This document shows positions 27,401-34,550 of a stretch of 64,000 bases of DNA, piece after piece; position 1 is the stretch's first letter, and each line of letters begins with the position of its first letter. This DNA is from Pseudoalteromonas sp. MEBiC 03607 (GTDB lineage Bacteria; Pseudomonadota; Gammaproteobacteria; Enterobacterales; Alteromonadaceae). The notes under the pieces are model-generated. The model was not told the DNA's origin and ran no database searches. It saw only the letters and a list, made by a program, of their open reading frames with translations. The stretch covers positions 248,001 through 312,000 of the forward strand of contig NZ_SRRY01000002.1 of assembly GCF_004792295.1 (NCBI RefSeq), read 5' to 3'. A program made the position numbers and the translations under genes.

Positions 27401-27635
27401 TATCATCAAAGCGTGTCGCTTACGACTTCGCCCAATTTTAATGACATCAATAGCCTTTACGGCAGGTGTTGTACCCCTTGTTTTAGCAACAGGTGCTGGT
27501 GCTGAAATGCGTCATGCCATGGGTAACGCGGTGTTCTCAGGCATGATTGGTGTAACTGTGTTCGGCTTATTGTTTACTCCGGTGTTTTATATGTTAGTTA
27601 CTAAAAAATCGCAGAAGGAGCAACACGATGCATAA
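24489..27635 (+). CDS. RND multidrug efflux permease (HAE1 family)
   Basis: A proton-driven drug exporter of 1048 residues with 12 membrane helices and two large periplasmic loops. It starts MKFSHFFIQRPIFAAM, typical of HAE1 pumps. Proton-relay residues are visible: the Asp pair in GIVVDDAIVVVENVERN in helix 4 and Lys in LASKNAILMVEFA in helix 10. Length and the FNSLTLSPALSALLL segment resemble MexF-type pumps. It overlaps the outer-membrane factor gene by 8 bases, so the three components are made together. Confidence 0.93.
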   Translation: MKFSHFFIQRPIFAAMLSLIFLIAGAISLFQLPVSEYPEVVPPTVVVTASYPGANPTVIAETVATPLEQEINGTENMLYMFSQATSDGRMTLTVTFALGTDLDRAQVQVQNRVNSALPRLPQEVQRLGVVAEKSSPDLTMVVHLYSPEKTHDTTYLANYADLYIKDQIARLPGVGDVRMFGGGQYSMRVWLNPDALSARDLTAMDVVNALRAQNQQVAAGSLGAQPTSKSNQFQILMNVKGRLSSQEEFENVIIKVGEQGQLTRLSDVARLELGQDTYALRAMLDGQPALAMPVFQRPGSNAIELSDQVRETMKVLSKDFPAGVEYDIVYDPTIFVRGSIDAVIKTLLEAIALVVIVVVVFLQTWRASVIPLIAVPVSLIGTFAVMQWLGVSINTLSLFGLVLAIGIVVDDAIVVVENVERNIEQGLSPLEATRVAMTEVTGPIIAIALVLCAVFIPTAFITGLSGQFYKQFALTITISTVISAFNSLTLSPALSALLLKGHDAKPDRLTKLLNRVFGNWLFKPFNRLFDKGANGYEKLVQKLIRMSVIVLVAYVALVGGTVKLFDAVPGGFIPQQDKQYLVAVAQLPDAASLDRTQEVVQEMEKIALQVPGVANTVSFPGLSVNGFTNSPNSGIVFTPLAPFEERQDPSMSAMAIAAQLNQKFASIDEAFVAVFPPPPIQGLGTTGGFKLQIEDRANKGFEALFNSLQATIAKAQQDPALMGLYSSFRIQVPQMDIDIDREQALIQGIPLDEVFNALQVYLGSMYVNDFNLFGRTYQVNAQADADYRQDPEQILNLKVRNRMGEMVPLGSVLTVTPTTGPDRVMHYNGYPTAELNGSPAPGYSSDQAQHAIEAILAETLPNGIEFEWTEVTYQQILAGNTMVYVFPLVVLLVFMVLAAQYESLRLPLAIILIVPMTIFSALLGVWFVGDDNNIFTQIALIVLVALASKNAILMVEFARDQHKGGMSHLEAIIKACRLRLRPILMTSIAFTAGVVPLVLATGAGAEMRHAMGNAVFSGMIGVTVFGLLFTPVFYMLVTKKSQKEQHDA

Positions 27636-29034
27636 GCCTCTTCATGCAATCTTTAAACAAGGCAAACTAGTCAGTGCGATGCTGTTAGCCGGTGCACTGG
27701 CAGGTTGCGCACAAAGCGTCGATATGCAAGAGCAGCAAGTGAGCCTGACACAATTTGTTAGCGATACACAAATAGGTGCACAAAACGAAGGTGCGAGCGA
27801 AAACAACTGGTGGCGCCGTTTAGATTCGCCGCAGTTAAACAATTTAGTGACTGATGCATTAGCAATGAATCACGACCTAAAAACCAGCCAACTTCAACTT
27901 GATGCAGCCATTGCCCGTTTAGGTGCAGCTCGTGCGGATTATTATCCGCAGGGCAGCTTAAGCGTAGGCGCAGATCGCAGCAGCTTAGATGGCGCAATTA
28001 CCCGCCAATCAAACGCGGGGGTTAATGTTAATTGGCAACTTGATTTATTTGGTCGTATTACCGCATTAGTCGATGCTGCTAATGCAGGTGCACTAAACCA
28101 AGCAGAGCAACTAAGAGCATTACAGGTTGAAGTGGTTTCTGCTGTGGTGCAAGGCTATGTAAGCTATCAAGGTAATGTGCAAAAGCAAGCTATCATTGAG
28201 ATGCAAATCGAAGCACTCGAGCAAAGTATTGATGTGCTCAATGCGCGAGTAGAAGAGGGGGTTGCAAATGAGCTTGATCTTAACCGCACCCTTGCGCAGT
28301 TAAAGCAGCAACAAGCGCTTATTCCTGAGCTTAGTTACTTGCAATATCGCGACTTAGCAACCCTAGCGGTGCTAACCGGCCGACTTGCAAGCGACATAAC
28401 ATTGATTGAAGAGCCTGAATTATTAAGCCACGAGTTTAGCGTGTCGTTTAGTAAAGCCAGCGAAGCAATGGCTCTCAGACCAGATATCACCAGTGCTTTA
28501 TATCAGTTTAGTCAGGCTTATTCGCTAAGTGTTGCAGCCTCAAAAGCACTTTTGCCAGATATTAGTCTGGCAGGGTTTGCAGGTGTGGTGAGTTTAACCA
28601 GCAATGGTTTAGAAGATACCGTGCAACAATGGCAAGTAACGCCAAAAGTTGAATGGTCATTGCTCAGCTATCCTGCATTATTAGCTCAACGTGATGCACA
28701 GCAGTTTTTAAGTGAAGCCGCTTACAGTGACTATCAGAGTAAAGTATTAAAAGCGATTAGCGATAGTGAACTTACTTTGCAAAGACTAGTCAAACAGCAG
28801 CAACAGTTAAATTATGCTGATCAGCGTTTTAATTATGCGAATAAAGCATTTGGTCAAGCTCAAGCAATGTATCAAGAAGGACAAATTCCTTACTTAGAGT
28901 TGTTAGATGCGAGACAGGATGTTTTAATAGCGCAAGAGAACGCTGTTGATTCAACAATTGCTTCATTGCAGGCCAAAGTAAGTGCTTATCAAGCGTTTAA
29001 TGGTCGTTGGAGCTTTGAACTAAACAACCTTTAA
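27628..29034 (+). CDS. RND outer-membrane factor lipoprotein (NodT/OprM family)
   Basis: The 468-residue TolC-like channel of the efflux system. It has a lipobox LAGALAGCA near residue 26, the ENNWWRRLDSPQLNNLV start of the mature NodT family, and two repeats of long helices with barrel strands. It overlaps the permease gene by 8 bases and is followed by the oxidoreductase after 13 bases. It forms the exit duct in the outer membrane for the drug pump. Confidence 0.92.
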   Translation: MHKPLHAIFKQGKLVSAMLLAGALAGCAQSVDMQEQQVSLTQFVSDTQIGAQNEGASENNWWRRLDSPQLNNLVTDALAMNHDLKTSQLQLDAAIARLGAARADYYPQGSLSVGADRSSLDGAITRQSNAGVNVNWQLDLFGRITALVDAANAGALNQAEQLRALQVEVVSAVVQGYVSYQGNVQKQAIIEMQIEALEQSIDVLNARVEEGVANELDLNRTLAQLKQQQALIPELSYLQYRDLATLAVLTGRLASDITLIEEPELLSHEFSVSFSKASEAMALRPDITSALYQFSQAYSLSVAASKALLPDISLAGFAGVVSLTSNGLEDTVQQWQVTPKVEWSLLSYPALLAQRDAQQFLSEAAYSDYQSKVLKAISDSELTLQRLVKQQQQLNYADQRFNYANKAFGQAQAMYQEGQIPYLELLDARQDVLIAQENAVDSTIASLQAKVSAYQAFNGRWSFELNNL

Positions 29035-29047
29035 CCCAGAGTATTAA

Positions 29048-30070
29048 ATGTCGCATATTCAACAAACTACAGATCTTCCGTCAACAATGCGCGCGCTAGC
29101 AGTGGTTGAGCCAAATGACGCAATTGCGTTAGCTGAGCTTTCTTTGCCAGTACCGAGCCCTGAAGGCAATGAGCTTTTGATTAAAGTTGAATATGTGGGC
29201 TTAAATCATGTTGATGCCAACTTTGCAAAACAAGGTTTTTGTAAGTGGCATTACCCGCATGTATTAGGTCATGATGCTGTAGGGGTGGTTGTTCAGGCAA
29301 ATAAAGGTGTATTCCCTGGTGTTGGTGCTCGCGTTGTATGGCACGCTAGCCTTGGTGATCAAGGGGTGTTATCTGAATACACCACGGTACCTAATTATGC
29401 GGTATCGGTTGTGCCAGATAACGTATCTCCTGCAGACGCTGCAACCTTACCTTGTTCAGGTATGACGGCATTAATTGCCCTTGATAAGTTGCAGCTGAGC
29501 GAAGGGGATTCACTATTTATTGACGCAGGGGCAGGTGGCGTTGGCCAATTTGCTATTCAATTTGCTAAGCAACGTGGCGCAACCGTATTTACCACTGCCA
29601 GCAAACACAATCATAAGTTACTTAAGCAATTAGGTGCTGATGTGGTGTTTGATTACAAAGACCCAAAACTTGAAGATAAGATTCGCCGTGAATTAGGCCC
29701 GCAAGGCTTTGATGCGGTGCTTGATTGTATTGGTGGCGATACCACCATTCGTAACGTTGAATTAATGCGTTTTTGTGGCCGTATTGCCTGTTTAAATGAA
29801 TTACCTAAGTTTGAACAAGAACTGATGTTTAGACGCGCCCCAAATATTGGCATTGTATCGTTAGGCGGAGCGTGGCTTGCAAATAGCTTATGTGCGCAGC
29901 AAAAGCTGAGCTTTATGGGTAACTTATTACTCGATAATGCAGCCCGTGGCGAGATCAAATTACCGCAAATTCATGCTGTTGATTTTACCGCCGAGGCCGT
30001 TTCAGCGGCATTAAATAAACAACTTGCTGGTGGCTTTACCGGTAAACAAGTTGTGCAAGTAAGCGGTTAA
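29048..30070 (+). CDS. Zinc-binding-dehydrogenase-family oxidoreductase, MexS-like position
   Basis: A 340-residue medium-chain dehydrogenase/reductase. The N-terminal GroES-like fold has GLNHVDANFAKQG and LGHDAVGVV; the NADPH fold has DAGAGGVGQFAIQFAKQ. It lacks the Cys cluster of structural zinc, so it belongs to the quinone-oxidoreductase side of the family. It is the fourth gene of the efflux operon. In Pseudomonas aeruginosa the similarly sized oxidoreductase MexS sits next to mexT/mexEF-oprN and detoxifies a reactive compound that otherwise triggers the pump; the parallel in layout is clear, orthology is not proven. Confidence 0.82.
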   Translation: MSHIQQTTDLPSTMRALAVVEPNDAIALAELSLPVPSPEGNELLIKVEYVGLNHVDANFAKQGFCKWHYPHVLGHDAVGVVVQANKGVFPGVGARVVWHASLGDQGVLSEYTTVPNYAVSVVPDNVSPADAATLPCSGMTALIALDKLQLSEGDSLFIDAGAGGVGQFAIQFAKQRGATVFTTASKHNHKLLKQLGADVVFDYKDPKLEDKIRRELGPQGFDAVLDCIGGDTTIRNVELMRFCGRIACLNELPKFEQELMFRRAPNIGIVSLGGAWLANSLCAQQKLSFMGNLLLDNAARGEIKLPQIHAVDFTAEAVSAALNKQLAGGFTGKQVVQVSG

Positions 30071-30072
30071 TT

Positions 30073-30471
30073 TTGCAAACTCACTGCCCAATCATACTGT
30101 TTGATGGTCAGTGCAATCTGTGCCATTTTTGTGTTCGTTTTATTGTTCGCTTTGATAAGCAAATAACCTTTAAGTTATGCCCCATGCAAAGCGATAAAGG
30201 TGAGCGTTTATTAAAGGCTCACAAAGTTAAAGATCCACTTTCCTCAATGTTAGTGATTGATAAAAACCAGCTATATAAACAAAGCGACGCTGTGTTATTT
30301 ATCGCAACACAATTAGGTTTTCCATTCTCTTTGGCTAAGGTGTTCAAGCTACTGCCAAAAGGCTTTCGCGATCGTATGTATGATTGGCTTGGCCGTAATC
30401 GTTATCGGTTTTTTGGCAAACAAACACAATGTAAGTTACTGACCGAAAAACAAAAGCAGCATTTTTTATAA
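30073..30471 (+). CDS. DCC family thiol-disulfide oxidoreductase-like protein (DUF393)
   Basis: A 132-residue protein with the family motif DGQCNLCHFCV near its N-terminus, giving the DxxCxxC pattern, and the basic C-terminal part GFRDRMYDWLGRNRYRFFGK. The family is thioredoxin-like; partners are unknown. The start is TTG, 2 bases after the stop of the oxidoreductase gene, so it is probably the last gene of the efflux operon. A redox role next to MexS-like and efflux genes is consistent with handling of electrophiles, by inference. Confidence 0.82.
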   Translation: MQTHCPIILFDGQCNLCHFCVRFIVRFDKQITFKLCPMQSDKGERLLKAHKVKDPLSSMLVIDKNQLYKQSDAVLFIATQLGFPFSLAKVFKLLPKGFRDRMYDWLGRNRYRFFGKQTQCKLLTEKQKQHFL

Positions 30472-30529
30472 ACATTTAAAGTAAAGCTTGCTATTCTCGT
30501 TATTGGGAACAAACAACAATAATAACAAT

Positions 30530-31162
30530 ATGAACATTGTCTTTCTAACCCTAAGTACGTTTTACATTGCTTTACTGCTATTACAGCCAGCATTGCCTCA
30601 GCCTTTACTGGCGCTTTTTAAAACCTTACCAATCGGTATATTGACTGTGATGGTATTAAAAGCACGAAGTCAGTTACAAAATCGCACTTTTACTACTTTA
30701 TTATTCGCTCTTAGTTTTTCAGCACTAGGTGATGTGCTACTTGCAATCGATAGTGGGCAGCTGTTTATTAGCGGTTTAGCGGCATTCTTTGTAAGTCACG
30801 CTTTTTATATTATTACCATGTTGCCAATTAAAAATTGGCGAATAGAAGTTGTACTCCTTTATCTATTTTTGGCCATCATTGTTTTTTGCTTATTTTATCC
30901 AAACCTGAATGACATGCTCATTCCCGTGCTTTTCTATATGTTGGTGCTCACTATAATGGCAAGCCTTACTTGGATGACAGATAAATCGAACGGTTTATTA
31001 GTGCTAGGTGGCGCAGTGTTTGTTGTATCAGACTCTATACTTGGCCTAAACCGCTTTTATTTAGAAATAGCGCATGCAGATATCGCAATCATGTGTAGTT
31101 ATTATTTAGCGCAATTTTGTTTGATTAAAGGGTTTTTGCAGGCAACGAGTAAACATAAATAG
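30530..31162 (+). CDS. Lysoplasmalogenase-family membrane protein (YhhN/TMEM86)
   Basis: A 210-residue protein with about eight membrane helices. It has the family Asp motif SALGDVLLAID and the later SHAFYIITML and VSDSILGLNRF segments with the second conserved Asp. Studied family members hydrolyse the vinyl-ether bond of lysoplasmalogens; bacterial roles are mostly unknown. The ATG at 30530 is preferred over the in-frame TTG at 30488, which would add a poly-Asn stretch. It may read through from the DCC gene, 58 bases away. Confidence 0.78.
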   Translation: MNIVFLTLSTFYIALLLLQPALPQPLLALFKTLPIGILTVMVLKARSQLQNRTFTTLLFALSFSALGDVLLAIDSGQLFISGLAAFFVSHAFYIITMLPIKNWRIEVVLLYLFLAIIVFCLFYPNLNDMLIPVLFYMLVLTIMASLTWMTDKSNGLLVLGGAVFVVSDSILGLNRFYLEIAHADIAIMCSYYLAQFCLIKGFLQATSKHK

Positions 31163-31225
31163 CCGCAGTGGCTCAGTGTTGATTGCCGTGATAAAATGCG
31201 TGCGTTTTAATTTTCGAGATTTCCC

Positions 31226-31504
31226 ATGGCAAATACAGCGCACGCACTGCACATTCTTGTTAAACATAAAGAACAAGCTGAAGACATCATCAAGCAACTT
31301 AAAAAAGGGGCTAAGTTTCAGACTTTAGCTAAAAAATATTCAACCTGTCCGTCGGGTAAAAAAGGCGGCGACTTAGGTGAATTTAGGCGCGGGCAAATGG
31401 TGCCACAGTTTGACAAAGTAGCTTTCAGCGGCGAAATCTTAGAGCCACATTTAGTGAAAACGCGCTTTGGTTGGCATGTAATCAAAGTGCTATACAGAAC
31501 GTAA
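31226..31504 (+). CDS. ppiC: Parvulin-type peptidyl-prolyl isomerase
   Basis: A 92-residue single-domain parvulin in the cytosol that isomerises prolyl bonds. The fold motifs are all present: [53 protein letters not shown] and [12 protein letters not shown]. Length and sequence pattern equal E. coli PpiC (93 residues). The ATG is preceded by a weak GAGATTT. The integron cassette cluster begins 1-2 bases after its stop codon, so ppiC marks the left border of the accessory region. Confidence 0.93.
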   Translation: MANTAHALHILVKHKEQAEDIIKQLKKGAKFQTLAKKYSTCPSGKKGGDLGEFRRGQMVPQFDKVAFSGEILEPHLVKTRFGWHVIKVLYRT

Positions 31505-31505
31505 A

Positions 31506-31546
31506 GTTTAACGCCTGCCTAAATAGTGTAAGACACGTTGTTAGTC
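31506..31546 (-). repeat. attC-like site, short or degenerate (array end)
   Basis: The plus strand reads GTTTAACGCCTGCC at the left, sharing AACGCYTGCCTAA with the attC at 32105, and CGTTGTTAG at the right. The inner boxes do not pair well and the site is only 41 bases, so it may be truncated. Confidence 0.45.
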
Positions 31547-31563
31547 TTTTTCATGTCATTATT

Positions 31564-31594
31564 AATGAGTTGATACTTTAGGTGTTAACTCATT
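31564..31594 (+). terminator. Hairpin, possible ppiC terminator
   Basis: AATGAGTT (31564-31571) pairs with AACTCATT (31587-31594) over a 15-base loop and is followed by TTTG. It is a weak candidate for ending ppiC, 60 bases after the stop. Confidence 0.4.
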
Positions 31595-31713
31595 TTTGTT
31601 CAAAAATGCGTTAGAACAATAGCTGTATTGGGTGAGTTTCGGATAAAAATTCTGATGAGGTAACGACGCAACCTAGAACGTTTAGTATCCACTGTTTAAT
31701 TAATTTTTTAGGT

Positions 31714-32079
31714 TTATTTACCATTTTTAAGTCTGTTTTTGAGTTTTAAGTATATTGGCGGGCCAAAAATGATACTTAAAAAAATGAATACAGAAGACAG
31801 TAAAACATCATCCTTTTCAATAATGCCAAATTCATTAAGTCCAATCCCTGAAAAAAAAGAAATAAATACTAAACAAGTTAAGGTAAAAATATACTCCCAT
31901 AATCTAGGGATGTTTTTATTCACATAAGTAACTATTCCACCAATAAGTACTATTGGTATCCACCATAGAGTTCCACCGCTACCTCCACGACCACGCCTAG
32001 CTTCAGCGACATCTGGAAATAAAATCATTAAGAAAATAACTATCAGCAAAAAAAAGAAAGTCTTTCTACTAAATGGCAT
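31714..32079 (-). CDS. Cassette-encoded small membrane protein, unknown function
   Basis: A 121-residue protein. A signal-like helix (residues 7-22) is followed by a basic Gly-rich stretch (EARRGRGGSGG), then three membrane helices and a Lys-rich C-terminal tail. The RG-rich stretch after a possible cleavage site AEA is unusual. I recognise no family. The gene starts 26 bases after the attC at 32105-32206, as expected for a cassette, but ends about 170 bases before the next attC-like site, further than the others. Start: ATG at 32079, without a strong ribosome site. Confidence 0.6.
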   Translation of the reverse strand: MPFSRKTFFFLLIVIFLMILFPDVAEARRGRGGSGGTLWWIPIVLIGGIVTYVNKNIPRLWEYIFTLTCLVFISFFSGIGLNEFGIIEKDDVLLSSVFIFLSIIFGPPIYLKLKNRLKNGK

Positions 32080-32104
32080 TTAGATAAGCCCCTTGCTTGA
32101 GAAA

Positions 32105-32206
32105 ACCTAACGCTTGCCTAACCGATGCAAAATAGCAGGCTAAACTTACAGACGAAGGAGCGTAAGTATGCTGTTTTACTATCATTGGTTTTGGCACTTG
32201 TTATAC
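32105..32206 (-). repeat. attC recombination site
   Basis: On the plus strand the outer boxes are CCTAAC and GTTATAC. After spacers GCT and CTT the inner boxes TGCC and GGCA pair exactly. The central part folds imperfectly (CTTAC with GTAAG). It lies 5 bases after the stop of the 129-residue cassette gene. Confidence 0.8.
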
Positions 32207-32211
32207 CCGTG

Positions 32212-32601
32212 TTACCTGCTTAGTGAAATCATGTGTAGAAGTGGTTTTTTTATCTGTTCTACTAATACAGGAAATAACGAAGCTATCAGTTGTTTTCTAA
32301 CTTCATATCTTTCGTCGAACCATTTGATTTCATCTGGATCCAAATGTGATTCGTCAATTTCTGAGAGTAATGCTTTGAATCCACCTGATGGTGATTTGGT
32401 TAAGTCTTGAACAGTTTCGTAAAATCCGTCGACGCTATCTGGAATGTCTAAAAGTATTGTATTCTTATCTTCAGAGTACCAAAGGCTTTTGGGATAACTA
32501 GTGATGAGGTAACTTTCGAGACCTATGGTTGCATCAGATTGCTCTCTACGTTCAACTGGTAGCTCTATTTTAAATAAATTATACGAACTGACATTAGACA
32601 T
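32212..32601 (-). CDS. Cassette-encoded protein of unknown function
   Basis: A 129-residue acidic soluble protein with no signal peptide or membrane helix. It starts MSNVSSYNLFKIELPVERRE, has a central strand-rich part (LWYSEDKNTILLDIPDS), and a helical C-terminal half. I do not recognise a family. An AAAAGGAGC ribosome site precedes the ATG. It is the most regular cassette of the array: start 38 bases from one attC and stop 6 bases from the next. Confidence 0.65.
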   Translation of the reverse strand: MSNVSSYNLFKIELPVERREQSDATIGLESYLITSYPKSLWYSEDKNTILLDIPDSVDGFYETVQDLTKSPSGGFKALLSEIDESHLDPDEIKWFDERYEVRKQLIASLFPVLVEQIKKPLLHMISLSR

Positions 32602-32638
32602 TGTTGCTCCTTTTATCTGTCATTATTTCACCGGAGAG

Positions 32639-32740
32639 TATAACACCGGTATACTTTTGGGATTTAAGCTTGGCTAGAATTAGCTATGAACGAGAGCAAG
32701 CCAAGCTATGTTCTTTCATTCATTAATGCGCTTGTTATAA
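32639..32740 (-). repeat. attC recombination site
   Basis: Plus-strand outer boxes are TATAAC and GTTATAA, spacers ACC and CTT. The inner boxes (GGTATAC and ATGCG) pair only partly. The stem is strong further in: AGCTTGGCT and AGCCAAGCT are exact complements. Length 102 bases. Confidence 0.72.
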
Positions 32741-32940
32741 ATGCTTACACATATAGTGCGAAAACTCCTTTATTTCAGTGAGATAAGTATGCACATTTCA
32801 ACTCTAATAAATGACCAGTTAAATCCATAGTGTCAACATCAGTTTTTTCCATGAGTGTTCCTACGACCTATTAACAGCTGTTCTTTTTAATTGCTCGTCA
32901 TCAATCGTAACGAGTTATTCCGAAAAATCATAGGAAATAC

Positions 32941-33105
32941 TCAAAGATTGTCGCTCACAGTGAGTGCAGAATAGTTAAAGCAACTAAGTAATTCACCGAT
33001 TTGCTCTTTGGAAAAGCACCCATCACCTAGAATTGAGCCTTCAGGGACTTCTTCGAAACTATTTAGATCGCAATTTTCTTGTTCTGCGGAAAATGTAACG
33101 TTCAT
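32941..33105 (-). CDS. Cassette-encoded 54-residue protein, unknown
   Basis: A short gene with a good ribosome site (AAAGGA, 6 bases before the ATG). It encodes a 54-residue acidic protein starting MNVTFSAEQENCDLNSFEE and ending NYSALTVSDNL, with three Cys. No family is recognised. It begins 20 bases after the attC at 33125, which fits a cassette start, and is the only sizeable frame before the attC at 32639. The 200 bases after it are otherwise non-coding or hold only a 25-residue frame (32775-32852). Confidence 0.5.
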   Translation of the reverse strand: MNVTFSAEQENCDLNSFEEVPEGSILGDGCFSKEQIGELLSCFNYSALTVSDNL

Positions 33106-33124
33106 ATTCAATCCTTTAGGTATT

Positions 33125-33197
33125 TATAACACCCGCATAAACGGCGGGGCGCGATAGCAGCGTCTGAGGTGGAGTGAATTAGATGCGATTGTTATAC
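33125..33197 (-). repeat. attC recombination site
   Basis: Plus-strand boxes read TATAAC-ACC-CGCAT at the left and ATGCG-ATT-GTTATAC at the right, with exact pairing of both outer and inner boxes. Length 73 bases. The stop codon of the upstream cassette gene lies inside the right outer box. Confidence 0.85.
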
Positions 33198-33896
33198 ACT
33201 TTTCTTCCCTCGATTGCCGATAACAGCGGTTGCAAAACCTGCAACCATTGAGACAAGCATACCTAAACCTAGGGAGGTAACAATTGAACTATCTAAAAAC
33301 TTTGGAATGATATCGAGACTCTCAGTAAAACCTGCGACAGTAAGGCTAGCCGCGATAACTGCAGCTAAGCTGGCAATAGCGCCAAATATCTCTGGGGCTT
33401 TCGAGGTTTCCGCAGATTTTTCTTGAATTGATTCGATGTCTTTTTGAATCTGCTCGGTAACTTTTTCTGAGTTGTCATTAGGTTTTACATGTTCTATAAA
33501 TTCGGAAAAAACTGATCGGTCTTTTCTAATTGTATTGAATATTTGACCTAAAGTATGGACTTCACTCAATTCGTTGATCAGGGATTCCTTTTTAGTACTT
33601 TCTAAAAGAGGGCTAGAAACAGTTTCAGCGATTAAATCTTCAATAACTGAGTTTGATGATATTGATCCTGACTTAAGTCGTTTTTCACGGACTAAAGAAT
33701 CGATGATTGCATTCAGCTCGAAAAGACCAATATTCCGACCTTCACCAATCTGATGAGATAGACGTTTAACAATTTCTCTTCGAACTTCGGTATATTTTTG
33801 TACTTGTCCCTTCAGGTACAAATATATAGCTAAGGGCACACCAACTATCGATGCAAGTGACCCAATTAGTTGCAAAAATTCATTCAACTCTGACAC
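33192..33896 (-). CDS. Cassette-encoded membrane protein with coiled coil, unknown
   Basis: A protein of about 234 residues: one N-terminal membrane helix (LIGSLASIVGVPLAIYLYL), a long charged helical cytoplasmic part (about residues 35-150, with coiled-coil character near SEKVTEQIQKDIESIQEKSA), then two membrane helices and a basic end (GNRGKKSV). The start is taken as GTG at 33896, next to GGAG; the TTG at 33887 is possible. A longer frame would run into the attC at 33910. I recognise no family. The membrane-plus-coil build is seen in many phage-defence effectors, but that is only an analogy. Confidence 0.6.
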   Translation of the reverse strand: MSELNEFLQLIGSLASIVGVPLAIYLYLKGQVQKYTEVRREIVKRLSHQIGEGRNIGLFELNAIIDSLVREKRLKSGSISSNSVIEDLIAETVSSPLLESTKKESLINELSEVHTLGQIFNTIRKDRSVFSEFIEHVKPNDNSEKVTEQIQKDIESIQEKSAETSKAPEIFGAIASLAAVIAASLTVAGFTESLDIIPKFLDSSIVTSLGLGMLVSMVAGFATAVIGNRGKKSV

Positions 33897-33909
33897 TCTC
33901 CATTGTCTA

Positions 33910-34008
33910 TATAACGCCCAGTTAAGGTATAAAGCAAGTATACACTCCACTCAATTTGAGCACCATAATCACTAAACTTGCCATAAACCTTAATACCAAA
34001 CGTTCTGA
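33910..34008 (-). repeat. attC recombination site
   Basis: Plus-strand left end ATAAC-GCC, right end CGTTCTGA. The inner arms TTAAGGT and ACCTTAA pair exactly with a two-base offset, and GCAAGT pairs with ACTTGC further in. It sits 8 bases after one cassette gene and 14 before the next. Confidence 0.68.
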
Positions 34009-34015
34009 TTCAATC

Positions 34016-34426
34016 TTAAATTGTTTGTTTTGAGCCTTTTGGCTTATTTAATGCTGACTTAATTCCAAAACCTGCCCCAACAGCGAGACTGGAAGTTAAT
34101 ATAGTTTTCACTAATTCTTTTTCACTAAGCAACATCGCTGTAAAAACCAAAGCAAAAACCCCCAAAACTGTAGCTCCTACAATAATAACAGAACGTTTAT
34201 GAATAATATTTTCAAGATCGACTTCTCGCTGGTGCTTAGCATTATCGAGTTCTAGTTCTTTTTGCTGCGTTTCCTCTTTATGATCCATGTGCTTCACAAA
34301 CGCTTCAACCCCTTTTTCTGCAAGGTCCTCAATAGTTGATGCGATGCGTTCTATATTAGCTACGCGATCATTTATACGTTCAATTTCATTGTTAACTTCG
34401 ATTAATTCTTGTTTTTCCATCGCCAT
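34016..34426 (-). CDS. Cassette-encoded coiled-coil membrane protein, unknown
   Basis: A 136-residue protein. Residues 1-70 form a charged coiled coil (ELIEVNNEIERINDRVANIE, then EETQQKELELDNAKHQREVD). Two membrane helices follow (IIVGATVLGVFALVFTAMLL and ILTSSLAVGAGFGIKSAL), with a basic tail ending KPKGSKQTI. A good ribosome site AAGGAAGT precedes the ATG. It is the first cassette of the array as read on the minus strand. Its build resembles the neighbouring 234-residue cassette protein (coil plus a pair of helices at the end), which suggests related roles; no family is recognised. Confidence 0.62.
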   Translation of the reverse strand: MAMEKQELIEVNNEIERINDRVANIERIASTIEDLAEKGVEAFVKHMDHKEETQQKELELDNAKHQREVDLENIIHKRSVIIVGATVLGVFALVFTAMLLSEKELVKTILTSSLAVGAGFGIKSALNKPKGSKQTI

Positions 34427-34550
34427 ACTTCCTTATAAAACTCTTGGCTTATAATAATTTTATAGTGCGCATGTTGTGCACCTCTCTTTCGATGACACGC
34501 TCATCTATCTAATTAAACTACTATTAGCAAATAACGTATTGCATTGCCAA

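Larger units (their letters stand above)
31506..34426 (-). mobile_element. Integron gene-cassette cluster without integrase (CALIN)
   Basis: Five minus-strand cassettes in a row, each a short gene followed by an attC-type site: 34016-34426, 33192-33896, 32941-33105, 32212-32601 and 31714-32079. Sites at 33910-34008, 33125-33197, 32639-32740 and 32105-32206 have paired outer boxes (TAAC...GTTA) and inner boxes with three-base spacers. The left-end site (31506-31546) is short. Genes start 14-60 bases after one site and mostly end 0-8 bases before the next, the usual packing of cassettes. No integrase, attI or obvious cassette promoter is in the window. Confidence 0.8.

Noticed and set aside
32775..32852. 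25-residue minus-strand frame with an AGGA ribosome site
   Set aside because: Too short to support as a gene without conservation data; mentioned only with the cassette finding.
33897..33950. Longer form of the 234-residue cassette protein starting near 33950
   Set aside because: The extra codons lie within the attC at 33910-34008; cassette genes start after it.
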